From Negativibacillus massiliensis (lineage in GTDB: Bacteria > Bacillota > Clostridia > Oscillospirales > Ruminococcaceae): a DNA stretch of 64,000 nt. Made by a program: the position numbers and the translations under genes. The stretch lies in the NCBI RefSeq assembly GCF_900148495.1, contig NZ_FTRU01000007.1:186001-250000 (forward strand). Reading direction: 5' to 3'. The number at the start of each line of letters is the position of its first letter. Within the stretch, counting starts at the first letter, position 1. The notes beneath the pieces are model-generated. The model had not been told where the DNA came from. It worked only from the letters and a program-made list of their open reading frames with translations, and did not search any database. Below, in pieces: positions 9,527-17,679 of this stretch.

Positions 9527-10728
9527 TAGTCTACCAGCACCGGATCACGGTCTTCTTTCCAAGGCAGGCCCCATTTGTTGAGTGCATCCATGAACGGATC
9601 TGGATCGAACTCTTCCATGTTGTGAACGCCTGGTTTGTTCCATTTGCCGGTCATCACCATCATGGCACCGATCATGGCAGGAACACCGGTGGTGTAAGCA
9701 ACAGCCTGGGAGCCAACTTCTTTGTAGCATTCTTCATGGTCACAGATGTTGTAGAGGTAGTAGGTTTTGTCCTTGCCGTCCTTTTTGCCGCGGAAGATGC
9801 AGCCGATGTTGGTTTTGCCCTTGGTGCGCGGACCTAAAGAGGATGGGTCTGGCAGAACTGCTTTTAAGAACTGGAGCGGGATGATCTCTTTGCCTTCGTA
9901 CATGATTGGCTCGATGGAGGTCATACCGACATTTTCCAGACATTTGAGGTGGGTCAGGTAGCTCTGACCGAAGGTCATGAAGAAGCGGATGCGTTTGATG
10001 CCAGGAATGTTGAGAGCAAGGCTTTCGATCTCTTCGTGATGGAGCAGGTACATATCTTTCTGACCAACACCGTCAAAGTTGTATTCACGTTTGATTTCCA
10101 TTGGTTCGGTCTCTACCCAGTGACCGTCTTCCCAGTAGGAACCTTTTGCGGAAACTTCACGGATGTTGATTTCAGGGTTAAAGTTGGTTGCGAACGGATA
10201 GCCGTGGTCGCCGCCGTTGCAGTCGAGGATGTCGATGTAGTTGATCTCGTCAAATTCATGTTTGAGAGCATAAGCGGAGAATACGCTGGTAACACCAGGG
10301 TCAAAGCCGCTGCCCAGCAGTGCAGTGATGCCAGCCTGTTCAAAGCGTTCACGGTAAGCCCACTGCCAGCTGTACTCAAATTTTGCAGTATCTTCTGGCT
10401 CATAGTTTGCGGTATCTACATAGTGGGTCTTGGTAGCAAGGCAGGCATCCATGATGGTCAGATCCTGATATGGCAGAGCGAGGTTTAACACAACATCCGG
10501 TTTTACCTCGTTGATCAGGGCAATCAGTTCGTCAACGTTGTTTGCATCAACCTGTGCGGTTGTGATTTTGGTTTTGGTAGTGCCCTCGAGTTTTTCCTTG
10601 AGCGCATCGCATTTGGATTTGGTGCGGCTTGCAATGCACATCTCCTCAAAAACTTCGCTGTTCTGGCAGCATTTGTGGATTGCTACGGAAGCAACGCCGC
10701 CGCAGCCGATGATTAAAACTTTTCCCAT
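9526..10728 (-). CDS. Carboxynorspermidine synthase/dehydrogenase (saccharopine dehydrogenase family)
   Basis: A 400-residue NAD(P)-dependent enzyme with an N-terminal Rossmann fold (MGKVLIIGCGGVASVAIHKC). It belongs to the saccharopine dehydrogenase family in the version that sits next to NspC: CANSDH reductively condenses putrescine (or diaminopropane) with aspartate semialdehyde. Supporting segments are VKPDVVLNLALPYQDLTIMDAC near residue 84 and GSGFDPGVTSVFSAYA near 140. The start at 10728 is chosen because AGGAGG precedes it; a longer frame up to 10749 would place that signal inside the gene. It lies 23 bases after speB and overlaps nspC. The family also includes lysine-pathway enzymes, but operon position makes the polyamine role by far the most likely. 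Confidence 0.9.
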   Translation of the reverse strand: MGKVLIIGCGGVASVAIHKCCQNSEVFEEMCIASRTKSKCDALKEKLEGTTKTKITTAQVDANNVDELIALINEVKPDVVLNLALPYQDLTIMDACLATKTHYVDTANYEPEDTAKFEYSWQWAYRERFEQAGITALLGSGFDPGVTSVFSAYALKHEFDEINYIDILDCNGGDHGYPFATNFNPEINIREVSAKGSYWEDGHWVETEPMEIKREYNFDGVGQKDMYLLHHEEIESLALNIPGIKRIRFFMTFGQSYLTHLKCLENVGMTSIEPIMYEGKEIIPLQFLKAVLPDPSSLGPRTKGKTNIGCIFRGKKDGKDKTYYLYNICDHEECYKEVGSQAVAYTTGVPAMIGAMMVMTGKWNKPGVHNMEEFDPDPFMDALNKWGLPWKEDRDPVLVD

Positions 10729-10751
10729 GATAAATGACCTCCTGATCAAGT

Positions 10752-11606
10752 TTATTTTTGAAATGCAAGCAGCATCTCTCTGACAATTTTACATGCAACG
10801 ATGGTGGACACACCGCTCTGATCGTAGTGTGGGCTCAGTTCGTTGACATCGCAGCCCACGATGCGAAGCTTGGAACAAACTAGTGTAACAGCTCGTCGAA
10901 GCTCGTCGAAGCTGACACCGCCCGGTTCCGGTGTTCCGGTTCCAGGGAAGACCGATGGGTCCAGAACATCAAGGTCGAGGGTGAAGTAGACCGGTTTGTC
11001 TTTGAGCTGCTCCACAACCTCTTCCAGAGTGGAAAAGTCAAAGCGGTTTGTTTTGACGTGGGTTCTGCCCCAGGTAAATTCCTCGCGATCGCCCGAACGG
11101 ATGCCAAACTGGAAGATCTTTCCGTTTCCGGTCAGTTCCCAACAGCGTCTGAGGACGCAGGCATGGGAGAGTTTGACACCGAGGTAGTCATCCCTCAGAT
11201 CGGCGTGAGCGTCAAAGTGGATGATGTGGACGTCCGGGAATTTTTCAAACACAGCGCGAAAGGCGCCGAGAGTTACCAGGTGTTCGCCGCCCAGCATGAA
11301 CGGGCGTTTGTGGGAGTGCAGGATGCGTCTGGTCTGATCGGTGATAGCATCCAGTGCAGCCTCGGAGCTGCCGAATGGCAGTTCGATGTCTCCGATATCG
11401 GTGACATCGCCGTCGAAAAGGTCAAGGTCCTGATAAGGGCTGTAGCTTTCAATGCCGTAGGACTCGTGGCGGATTGCACTGCTTCCAAAGCGGGTTCCAG
11501 GACGGTAAGAAGTGGTGCCGTCAAATGGTGCACCGAACAGTACGGTGGAAGCAAAGTGCCATCCGGTATCGCACCCCATAAAAACTTCTACATTTTTATT
11601 CAACAT
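10752..11606 (-). CDS. speB: Agmatinase (ureohydrolase family)
   Basis: A 284-residue manganese ureohydrolase. Metal-binding motifs are visible in order: GGEHL near residue 102, HFDAHADLRD near 125, and TLDLDVLDPSVFPG near 207, with PEPGGVS following. These are the signatures of the arginase/agmatinase family. Agmatinase hydrolyses agmatine to putrescine and urea, and placement between a decarboxylase, spermidine synthase and carboxynorspermidine genes supports agmatine as substrate. Its start overlaps the end of speE by 11 bases, indicating coupled translation. The start retained gives an 18-residue leader before FASTVLFGAPFDG; a slightly shorter start is possible. Confidence 0.92.
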   Translation of the reverse strand: MLNKNVEVFMGCDTGWHFASTVLFGAPFDGTTSYRPGTRFGSSAIRHESYGIESYSPYQDLDLFDGDVTDIGDIELPFGSSEAALDAITDQTRRILHSHKRPFMLGGEHLVTLGAFRAVFEKFPDVHIIHFDAHADLRDDYLGVKLSHACVLRRCWELTGNGKIFQFGIRSGDREEFTWGRTHVKTNRFDFSTLEEVVEQLKDKPVYFTLDLDVLDPSVFPGTGTPEPGGVSFDELRRAVTLVCSKLRIVGCDVNELSPHYDQSGVSTIVACKIVREMLLAFQK

Positions 11607-12447
11607 CTTTCAAAAGCTCCTCCACATAAGCGGGCAGATAAAACGCACCCTTATGTAATGTAGTCGTATAATATTTACAGGAAAGTCCTCTCAGGTTCCA
11701 GCGGGCTTCACCGAGGTCCTTGAGCGGATGATATTTCTTGGAAGCAAATCCAAACAGCCAGTGTCCGGATGGATAGGTTGGGATATGTGCCTGGTAGACG
11801 CGGCTGATCGGGAAGGATTCGACGATGCGTTTGTGCGCTCTCTGGCAGGCGGTAGCATCCTCGTCATAGAATGGGCTTTCATGCTGGTTAACCATGATGC
11901 CGTCCTCTTTGAGTGCTTTGTAGCAGTTGCCGTAAAATTCGCGGGTGAACAGTCCTTCGCCCGGACCGAATGGATCGGTGGAATCGACGATGATCAGGTC
12001 ATATTCATCCTCGCAGGTGCGGACAAATTTTAGTCCGTCCTCATAGTGGATGTGTACCCTTGGATCATCGAAGCGGCAGGCAGTCTGTGGGAGATATTTT
12101 TTGCATACCTCAACGACCAGCTCGTCGATCTCAACCAGATCGATCTGTTCAATTTCCTGGTAGCGGGTCAATTCCCGGACAACGCCGCCGTCTCCGGCAC
12201 CGATGACCAGCACCTTTTTGACGTTGGGATGAACCGCCATCGGAACGTGGGTAATCATTTCGTGATAGATAAACTCATCCTTCTCGGTTAGCATCATGTA
12301 GCCGTCAAGGGTGAGGAATCGTCCAAATTCAGGAGATTCAAAGACATCGATGCGCTGAAACTCACTTTTTCCGCTGTAAAGCTGACGATCCACACGAATG
12401 GAGAGTTTTACATTCGGTGTCTGCAATTCAGAAAACCAAAATTCCAT
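11596..12447 (-). CDS. speE: Spermidine synthase (polyamine aminopropyltransferase)
   Basis: A 283-residue aminopropyltransferase that moves the aminopropyl group of decarboxylated S-adenosylmethionine to putrescine, giving spermidine and methylthioadenosine. Visible motifs: GRFLTLDGYMMLTEKDEFIYHEM near residue 42, the nucleotide-binding VLVIGAGDGGVVREL near 79, LVEIDELVVEVCKKYLP near 102, and DLIIVDSTDPFGPGEGLF near 150, which holds the catalytic Asp. AAGGAG precedes the ATG and the upstream decarboxylase gene ends only 6 bases earlier. Its co-substrate would come from SpeD at 14525-15283 and its product methylthioadenosine would be cleared by MtnN at 16362-17051. Confidence 0.95.
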   Translation of the reverse strand: MEFWFSELQTPNVKLSIRVDRQLYSGKSEFQRIDVFESPEFGRFLTLDGYMMLTEKDEFIYHEMITHVPMAVHPNVKKVLVIGAGDGGVVRELTRYQEIEQIDLVEIDELVVEVCKKYLPQTACRFDDPRVHIHYEDGLKFVRTCEDEYDLIIVDSTDPFGPGEGLFTREFYGNCYKALKEDGIMVNQHESPFYDEDATACQRAHKRIVESFPISRVYQAHIPTYPSGHWLFGFASKKYHPLKDLGEARWNLRGLSCKYYTTTLHKGAFYLPAYVEELLKDVE

Positions 12448-12453
12448 CTTGTC

Positions 12454-13911
12454 TTAAACTCCTTTCAGAACATTCAGGCGCAGAATATCGGGATCTTCCG
12501 GTCCGGTCATTGAGCAGCCCTTTTCTTTTGCGTATTCGATATAGTCAAGGATTGGTCCGGTGATGCGTTCACCCGGAGCCAAAATCGGAATTCCCGGCGG
12601 ATAACACATGACGAATTCGCTGCACACTCTGCCCTCGGTTTCCCGCAGCGGCAGGGATTCTTTGTCTGCATAAAATGCATCCTGTGGGGAAACGGCGACC
12701 TTGGGATCAATGTATTCCTGTTTCATCAGGTTTGCTTTGTCCTTCTTGCCAAAGCGGCGGCGAACCTCAGACAGTGCGCCTACCAGACGCTCGATGTCGC
12801 GCTGGCGGTCACCGATAGACAGATAAGCCAGCAGATTTCCCAGATCTCCAAATTCAATCTGGATGTCGTACTCGTCACGAAGCAGGTCATAGACCTCGAT
12901 GCCGGCAAGGCCGATATCAAGTGTATTGACCGCGAGCTTTGTGACGTCAAAATCATAGATGCTGTCGCCGTTAATGAGTTCTCGAGAATAAGCATAGTAG
13001 CCGCCGATATTATTGATCTCGCGGCGGGCATATTCTGCCATTTCCACTACACCGGCAAAAGCTTCTTTGCCGCGCAAAGCAAGGTTGCGGCGGGAAATAT
13101 CCAAACTGGAGAGCAGCAGATAGGAGCCGCTGGTGGTCTGGGTGAGATTGATGATCTGGCGGACATAGCCCTCATTCATGGCAGGACCAGTGAGCAGGAC
13201 CGAGCTCTGGGTCAGGCTGCCGCCGGATTTGTGCATCGAAACCGCTGCCATATCTGCACCTGCTGCCATGGCGGAGATCGGAAGATTTTCGCCAAAGTAA
13301 AGGTGGGTGCCGTGTGCCTCATCGGCAAGGCAGAGCATTCCATGCTGGTGAGCAAGCTTTACGATGGAGCGCAGGTCGGAACAGATACCGTAATAGGTCG
13401 GGTTATTGACCAGAATCGCCTTCGCATCAGGGTTTGCTTTGATGGCTTTTTCCACTTCGGAAACCTTCATGCCAAGGGGGATTCCAAGTCGAGAGTCACA
13501 TTCCGGATTTACATAAACTGGAACGGCACCGCACAGCACCATTGCTCCCATTACACTGCGGTGTACGTTGCGGGGAAGAATAATCTTATCGCCGCGTTTT
13601 GCTACCGAGAGGATCATAGCCTGCACCGCGGAGGTGGTTCCTCCAACCATCAGAAAAGCGTGAGCAGCGCCGAAGGCTTCAGCGGTCAGTTCTTCGGCTT
13701 CCCGGATAACCGAAATCGGATGACAGAGGTTATCCAGCGGTTTCATGGAGTTTACGTCCATGCCGACGCATTTTTCGCCGAGCAGCGCGACAAGTTCAGG
13801 GTTTCCGCGTCCCCGCTTATGACCGGGAACATCGAAGGGAACAACCCTCATTTTTCGAAAATTTTCGAGAGCCTCGTAGATCGGTGCGCGGCTCTGATCG
13901 AGATGGTTCAT
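12454..13911 (-). CDS. speA: Orn/Lys/Arg decarboxylase, fold I; probable biosynthetic arginine decarboxylase
   Basis: A 485-residue PLP decarboxylase of the short Bacillus SpeA type. Visible: VPFDVPGHKRGRG near residue 24, FLMVGGTTSAVQAM near 86, LCLADEAHGTHLYF near 193, the PLP lysine in SMHKSGGSLTQ near 226, and a C-terminal Orn/Lys/Arg decarboxylase domain. Substrate choice within this family is hard to read from sequence. I call arginine because an agmatinase gene lies two genes downstream, so arginine to agmatine to putrescine is complete; lysine decarboxylation is the main alternative. GGAGG precedes the ATG. It is the first gene of the operon speA-speE-speB-CANSDH-nspC; a multi-hairpin element lies just upstream. 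Confidence 0.88.
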   Translation of the reverse strand: MNHLDQSRAPIYEALENFRKMRVVPFDVPGHKRGRGNPELVALLGEKCVGMDVNSMKPLDNLCHPISVIREAEELTAEAFGAAHAFLMVGGTTSAVQAMILSVAKRGDKIILPRNVHRSVMGAMVLCGAVPVYVNPECDSRLGIPLGMKVSEVEKAIKANPDAKAILVNNPTYYGICSDLRSIVKLAHQHGMLCLADEAHGTHLYFGENLPISAMAAGADMAAVSMHKSGGSLTQSSVLLTGPAMNEGYVRQIINLTQTTSGSYLLLSSLDISRRNLALRGKEAFAGVVEMAEYARREINNIGGYYAYSRELINGDSIYDFDVTKLAVNTLDIGLAGIEVYDLLRDEYDIQIEFGDLGNLLAYLSIGDRQRDIERLVGALSEVRRRFGKKDKANLMKQEYIDPKVAVSPQDAFYADKESLPLRETEGRVCSEFVMCYPPGIPILAPGERITGPILDYIEYAKEKGCSMTGPEDPDILRLNVLKGV

Positions 13912-14039
13912 GATAGGACCTCCTTTGTGTAGTTATATAGTGTTGCCTGACGGCGAAGCCAAATGGGCAATGTTTTACTTTCTGCTTAAAGCACATTTTC
14001 GTTCATTGCCCCCGAGAATGGCGCTTTGAGCCATTCTCC

Positions 14040-14515
14040 GAAAGATTGCGGCGAAGCCAAAGAGAAGTTTTTGATCGAACTTTTTTCAAAAAGTTCGCGG
14101 TGTCCAGAGGCAGAGCCTTTGGGCGCACTCCGCAGAGTGCGAAATACTTGAGTTGAACTTGTTCAACTCTTATCGTTCAAGCGCATTTTCGGAAGTTTGA
14201 AACCCTTTTGCAAGTGAAAAGGGTTTCAAGAGCCGATTGTAAACACAAGCTGTCCTCAAAAATTATCCAGTGGATGATTTTTGATGGCAGAAACTCGTTT
14301 CGGTTTATATAAAAGTATTACTCATGTGTCAAAGCAGACAACTGCCTGTTTCCACAGGCAGAGTACTAACGTACTCCAGCATCTATTCTGCTTCCTGCCC
14401 CTATCTTTTTAAATATTTTTTCTTATCTGTCACAGGGGCGTTGCCCCCGTACCCCCACGAGCTTTTTGTAAAAAGCTCGACCCAAAACTTTTGTTTTCGC
14501 TCTTCCTCCGTCCGC
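14040..14515 (-). repeat. Multi-hairpin intergenic element, copy C (full length)
   Basis: One of the most complete copies, inverted relative to copies D and E. Reading the plus strand: GAACTTTTTTCAAAAAGTTC (~14074), GCACTCCGCAGAGTGC (~14124), GAGTTGAACTTGTTCAACTC (14151-14170), GAAACCCTTTTGC/GCAAAAGGGTTTC-type stem (~14200-14230), AAAAATTATCCAGTGGATGATTTTT (~14259-14283), CTGCCTGTTTCCACAGGCAG (14343-14362), GAGTACTAACGTACTC (~14362-14377), GGGGCGTTGCCCCC (~14434), and CGAGCTTTTTGTAAAAAGCTCG (~14458). It fills the gap between speD and the speA operon; no gene is supported. Confidence 0.88.
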
Positions 14516-14524
14516 CGGTTCAGC

Positions 14525-15283
14525 CTAGTAAATATTGCGGCCGCTGAAAATTTCGATCATCTCTTTGCGGAGGTTGTTCATGATGGCAAGCCTTGTTTTA
14601 GGCGGAAGCTCATAAACATCGGTCTTGAACAGGTAGTTCTGCAGGTCCACCTCTTTGAGCATCATCTTGGTGTGGAACAGGTTTGCTTCATAAACGTTGA
14701 TGTCCACCGCATCATATCGTGCCAGTGTATCCGGTGCGATATAGTCCTGAATCGAGGTAATGTTGTGATCTAAAAACAGTTTGTGTCCGTTGACATCGCG
14801 GGTGAATCCCCGAACGCGGTAATCCATGGTGATGATGTCCGAATCAAACGAGCTAATGAGGTAATCGAGGGTGGAAAGCGGTGTAATGGCGCCGCAGGTT
14901 GCGACGTCGATGTCCACACGAAAGGTTGCAAGGCAGGTTTCCGGATGATATTCCGGGTAGGTATGGACGGTGACATGGCTTTTGTCCAGATGGGCAAGCT
15001 GGGTTTCCCCAACAGGGACCATCGTTTCCTCGGCAATCAGGATGGTGACCGAGGCTCCCTGCGGGTCATAATCCTGACGGGCAATGTTCAGAACCTTTGC
15101 GCCGATCATGTCGGTCAGGGTGGTCAGGATTTTAGTCAGTCGTTCGGAATTGTACTGTTCATCGATATAGGAGATGTAGTCCCGCTGTTCCCGCGGGGTT
15201 TTGGCGTAGCAGACATCATAGATGTTAAAGCTCAGTGCTTTGGTCAGGTTGTTAAAGCCGTACAGCTTTAATTTTTCGCCCAT
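14525..15283 (-). CDS. speD: S-adenosylmethionine decarboxylase proenzyme, E. coli-like class
   Basis: A 252-residue SpeD supplying decarboxylated S-adenosylmethionine to SpeE. It is colinear with the ~264-residue E. coli-type proenzyme ([20 protein letters not shown] at the start; [21 protein letters not shown] near 88; [13 protein letters not shown] near 180), not with the ~125-residue Bacillus/archaeal class. The Ser of [17 protein letters not shown] near residue 122 is the expected self-cleavage site that forms the pyruvoyl group, and the Cys in VATCGAI is conserved. The start at 15283 is fixed by AGGAGG nine bases upstream; a longer frame extends into the structured RNA and lacks a signal. 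Its only evident promoter is that of the structured RNA at 15319-15693, so expression likely requires read-through. Confidence 0.93.
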   Translation of the reverse strand: MGEKLKLYGFNNLTKALSFNIYDVCYAKTPREQRDYISYIDEQYNSERLTKILTTLTDMIGAKVLNIARQDYDPQGASVTILIAEETMVPVGETQLAHLDKSHVTVHTYPEYHPETCLATFRVDIDVATCGAITPLSTLDYLISSFDSDIITMDYRVRGFTRDVNGHKLFLDHNITSIQDYIAPDTLARYDAVDINVYEANLFHTKMMLKEVDLQNYLFKTDVYELPPKTRLAIMNNLRKEMIEIFSGRNIY

Positions 15284-15318
15284 AGCCGCAATCCTCCTGC
15301 TTGAAATTTTTATATAAA

Positions 15319-15359
15319 ACAAAAAACGCAAGTAACGTGCTTGCACATTACTTGCGTTA
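15319..15359 (-). terminator. Intrinsic terminator at the end of the speD leader RNA
   Basis: ACGCAAGTAA pairs with TTACTTGCGT around GTGCAAGCAC, which is itself a small stem, followed by six Ts on the minus strand. It lies 36 bases before the speD start codon, so speD expression depends on read-through. Confidence 0.85.
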
Positions 15360-15693
15360 AATCCCATAATTTTGTTCGGGGCTATGCCCCGGTAAGAGCG
15401 TTCCTCACCGCAGCGCGGCAAAAGAACCCCCGTGGGATCACACAGTTTCAGAGTCTATATAGCAAATACTCACTTTTACTACTCTTATTGACCGTTTCAC
15501 AAGTTGATGTACGTATTACGCACCGGTTATAAAGTAACCAACTTATAAAATTTGAGCTTCTAACTCAATCAATAACGGTGATATCACATCACCAATCGGC
15601 AGTTGACCCGGCTGTCCGTATGGCCTTTAACCCGCGCTCGGGTGGTCAGGAAATATTTGCATGGAACCTCTGATAAACTTTGTATCCCATGAC
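15319..15693 (-). ncRNA. Structured RNA or attenuating leader upstream of speD (family not recognised)
   Basis: A ~375-nt transcript is predicted from a consensus promoter (15700-15728) to a strong terminator (15319-15359). Many local stems are visible on the minus strand: CCCG/CGGG, GGTGAT/ATCACC, GGTTA/TAACC, CGTA/TACG, CCGC/GCGG and GGGGC/GCCCC. A long-range pairing AGAG-GTTCC (near the 5' end) with GGAAC-g-CTCT (near the 3' end) would close the molecule. ATGGGAT occurs near both ends (15684-15690 and 15361-15367) and both copies are complementary to a single ATCCCA (15433-15438), so two exclusive folds are possible. It lacks hallmark sequences of tmRNA, RNase P, SRP RNA, SAM-I and cobalamin riboswitches. 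It may be a free small RNA or an attenuator controlling speD. Confidence 0.7.
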
Positions 15694-15699
15694 GCATTT

Positions 15700-15728
15700 A
15701 ATATAAATGATTTTGTCCCCGTTGTCAA
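15700..15728 (-). promoter_or_regulatory. Consensus sigma-A promoter of the speD leader RNA
   Basis: On the minus strand TTGACA (15728-15723), 17-base spacer, TATATT (15705-15700). This is one of the best promoter matches in the window. Confidence 0.85.
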
Positions 15729-15866
15729 TTCCCTTTTTTGAATTTGTCGCTTTAGCAGAAAAAACTAAAATAACAGATAAAAATAAAAGGGAAATTTTGT
15801 CCTTTAGGAGAAAATCGGGGGAGAGGAAAAGTCTCTCGTTGTCTTATCAAACATTGCCTTTTAAAA

Positions 15867-16328
15867 TTACAGCTGATAAACCATCTTGTCTTCGGTCCAG
15901 CCGACAAGTGTCTTGGAGAGATCTTCGGCATATTTTTTTGCCTTTGGCAGGCTGTGGTCCAGATAGTTTCCGCATTCGATACGACTAGAACCAGGAATCT
16001 CTCCTTCAAAGTTTTTGATAAACTCGCAGGTTTCCTGTACCAGTTCGATGGCACGGGCTTTGGAGATTTTGTCCCGGGTGATGAAGTAGAAACCGGTACG
16101 GCAGCCCATTGGTCCGACATAGAGAATGTTATCCGAGTCGGCGGTGTTGCGCACATAGGTTGCAAACAGGTGCTCAAAGGTGTGGATGCCGTCGTTTTCC
16201 AGATAGACACCAGCATTTGGAACAACCATGCGGACATCGTAGGTGATAGCGTCGCCGTCAATGCGGGAAACGTACATTCCTGGGGTGAGTTTATCGTGGT
16301 TAACACAGAAACTTTCGATTCGTTTCAT
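15867..16328 (-). CDS. luxS: S-ribosylhomocysteine lyase LuxS
   Basis: A 153-residue LuxS, which cleaves S-ribosylhomocysteine to homocysteine and 4,5-dihydroxy-2,3-pentanedione, the precursor of autoinducer-2. The metal site is visible: HTFEHLFATYVR near residue 49 (two His ligands), and the Cys in GPMGCRTGFY near 75 is the catalytic cysteine; the third ligand lies in RIECGNYLDH near 116. Length is normal. GAAAGGAAG precedes the ATG. It is 33 bases downstream of mtnN and presumably cotranscribed with it; together they convert S-adenosylhomocysteine to homocysteine and adenine. No terminator is obvious immediately after the stop, before the opposing leader promoter region. Confidence 0.97.
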   Translation of the reverse strand: MKRIESFCVNHDKLTPGMYVSRIDGDAITYDVRMVVPNAGVYLENDGIHTFEHLFATYVRNTADSDNILYVGPMGCRTGFYFITRDKISKARAIELVQETCEFIKNFEGEIPGSSRIECGNYLDHSLPKAKKYAEDLSKTLVGWTEDKMVYQL

Positions 16329-16361
16329 GGAAAATCTTCCTTTCAGATCCAGAATCAGAGA

Positions 16362-17051
16362 TTAGTCTTTGCAGCGGGAGAGCATCTCGAGAACGATATT
16401 AGCGGAATGTTCTGCTGCGAGTTCCTCAAAGTTATCATAGCTTTCAGTTGCGTTGTCATCTGCATTGTCGCTCATGGTGCGGATGATAACAAATGGGATA
16501 TCGTTTACAGTGCAGGCATGACCGATTGCAGCACCTTCCATTTCAACGCACATCGGGTGATGTTCTTCCACGATTTTATTCTTTACTTCGGAGGATTCGA
16601 TGAACTGGTCGCCGCTTGCAATTTTTCCGACAAAGCAGCAGGAGGAACCGTGGTCGATTGCTTCAAATGCTTCAACAGCGGCTTCGATCATCAGATCGCT
16701 TGCGCGGATGGAATCGATATATGGTGGATAGTCGCGTAAAAAGCGTGCATTGTAGTCGTGGTAGCACAGCTCACGGGAAACCACAACGTCCAGCACCTTG
16801 AGGTCATGGTGGATTGCACCGGCAATTCCGGTATTGATGATGCGCTGTGCGCCGAAGCGGTCGATCATCATCTGTGCGGTGATTGCTGCGTTTACCTTGC
16901 CGATACCGCAGGAGGAAACGACAACTTCCTGATTGCACAGGATGCCTTCCCAGAATACCTGACGTCCTACATTGACTTCGCAGATATCCTGCATTTGCTG
17001 TTTTAAGAGTGTAACTTCAGACGGCATAGCGCCGATAATACCCCATTTCAT
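16362..17051 (-). CDS. mtnN: 5'-methylthioadenosine/S-adenosylhomocysteine nucleosidase
   Basis: A 229-residue nucleosidase that removes adenine from methylthioadenosine (the by-product of SpeE) and from S-adenosylhomocysteine (feeding LuxS). Typical features: MKWGIIGAMPSEVTLLKQQM at the N-terminus, VVVSSCGIGKVNAAI near 49, NTGIAGA near 78, and VEMEGAAIGHAC near 173 with the substrate-binding Met-Glu; DNADD near 202 contains the catalytic Asp region. The start at 17051 is set by AAAGGAAG upstream; the longer frame to 17117 has no signal. Gene context with speD, speE and luxS gives a compact methionine-salvage and polyamine neighbourhood. Confidence 0.96.
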   Translation of the reverse strand: MKWGIIGAMPSEVTLLKQQMQDICEVNVGRQVFWEGILCNQEVVVSSCGIGKVNAAITAQMMIDRFGAQRIINTGIAGAIHHDLKVLDVVVSRELCYHDYNARFLRDYPPYIDSIRASDLMIEAAVEAFEAIDHGSSCCFVGKIASGDQFIESSEVKNKIVEEHHPMCVEMEGAAIGHACTVNDIPFVIIRTMSDNADDNATESYDNFEELAAEHSANIVLEMLSRCKD

Positions 17052-17114
17052 GGTGATAACTTCCTTTCTTTGGCGGATGTTTTTGAGCATATTATAGCAT
17101 AAGTAAGGGAAGAA

Positions 17115-17585
17115 CAAAAGTTTTTGGTCGAGCTTTTTTCAAAAAGCTCGTGGGGGTACGGGGGCAACGCCCCTGTGACACTTAACAATAAAATGAAAAA
17201 ATCAATAGAGGCACAGAGCAGAATGGATGCTGGAGTACGTTAGTACTCTGCCTGTGGAAACAGGCAGTTGTCTGTTCTGGATTATGCGGCGCACATGTTG
17301 TGTGATACGCATAGAGTAATATCTCCATATAAACAAAAACAAGTTTTTGCCGTCAAAAATCATCCACCGGATAATTTTTGAGATCAGTTTGCGCGAAGAA
17401 TCAGCTTTCGAGAACTTTTTCTCTTGCAAAAGTTCTCGAGCTTTCAAAAATGCGCCTGACGATAAGAGTTGAACTTGTTCAACTCTGGATTTCGCTCGTC
17501 GCGACGAGCGACCAAAGGCTTTGCCTCTGGACACCACGAACTTTTTGTAAAAAGTTCGATTAAAAACTTCTGTTTTTCTCTATCC
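17115..17585 (+). repeat. Multi-hairpin intergenic element, copy D (full length)
   Basis: Used here as reference orientation. In order: CGAGCTTTTTTCAAAAAGCTCG (~17128), GGGGGTACGGGGGCAACGCC then CCTGTGACACTT (17153-), GAGTACGTTAGTACTC (~17232), CTGCCTGTGGAAACAGGCAG (~17249), a variable middle, AAAAATCATCCACCGGATAATTTTT (~17354), CGAGAACTTTTTC/GCAAAAGTTCTCG (~17408), GAGTTGAACTTGTTCAACTC (~17466), GCTCGTCGCGACGAGC (~17494), AAAGGCTTTGCCTCTGG, and GAACTTTTTGTAAAAAGTTC (~17538). Both ends carry similar hairpins, giving imperfect terminal inverted repeats. No gene is supported. Confidence 0.88.
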
Positions 17586-17679
17586 AACCGCCTTTGCGTC
17601 GCAGGCGAACAGCGTGCAGGCTCAGCCTGCTTTTGAAAAAAGTTCGATCAAAAACTTCAATTTTTAAAGCTAACAGCCG

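Noticed and set aside
15319-15693. tmRNA, RNase P RNA, SRP RNA or SAM-I riboswitch
   Set aside because: No tRNA-like ends or tag frame, no GAGGAAAGTCC/ACAGAA motifs, no GGAAGGAGCA loop, and no SAM-I core sequence are visible. 6S and raiA-type RNAs could not be excluded by eye.
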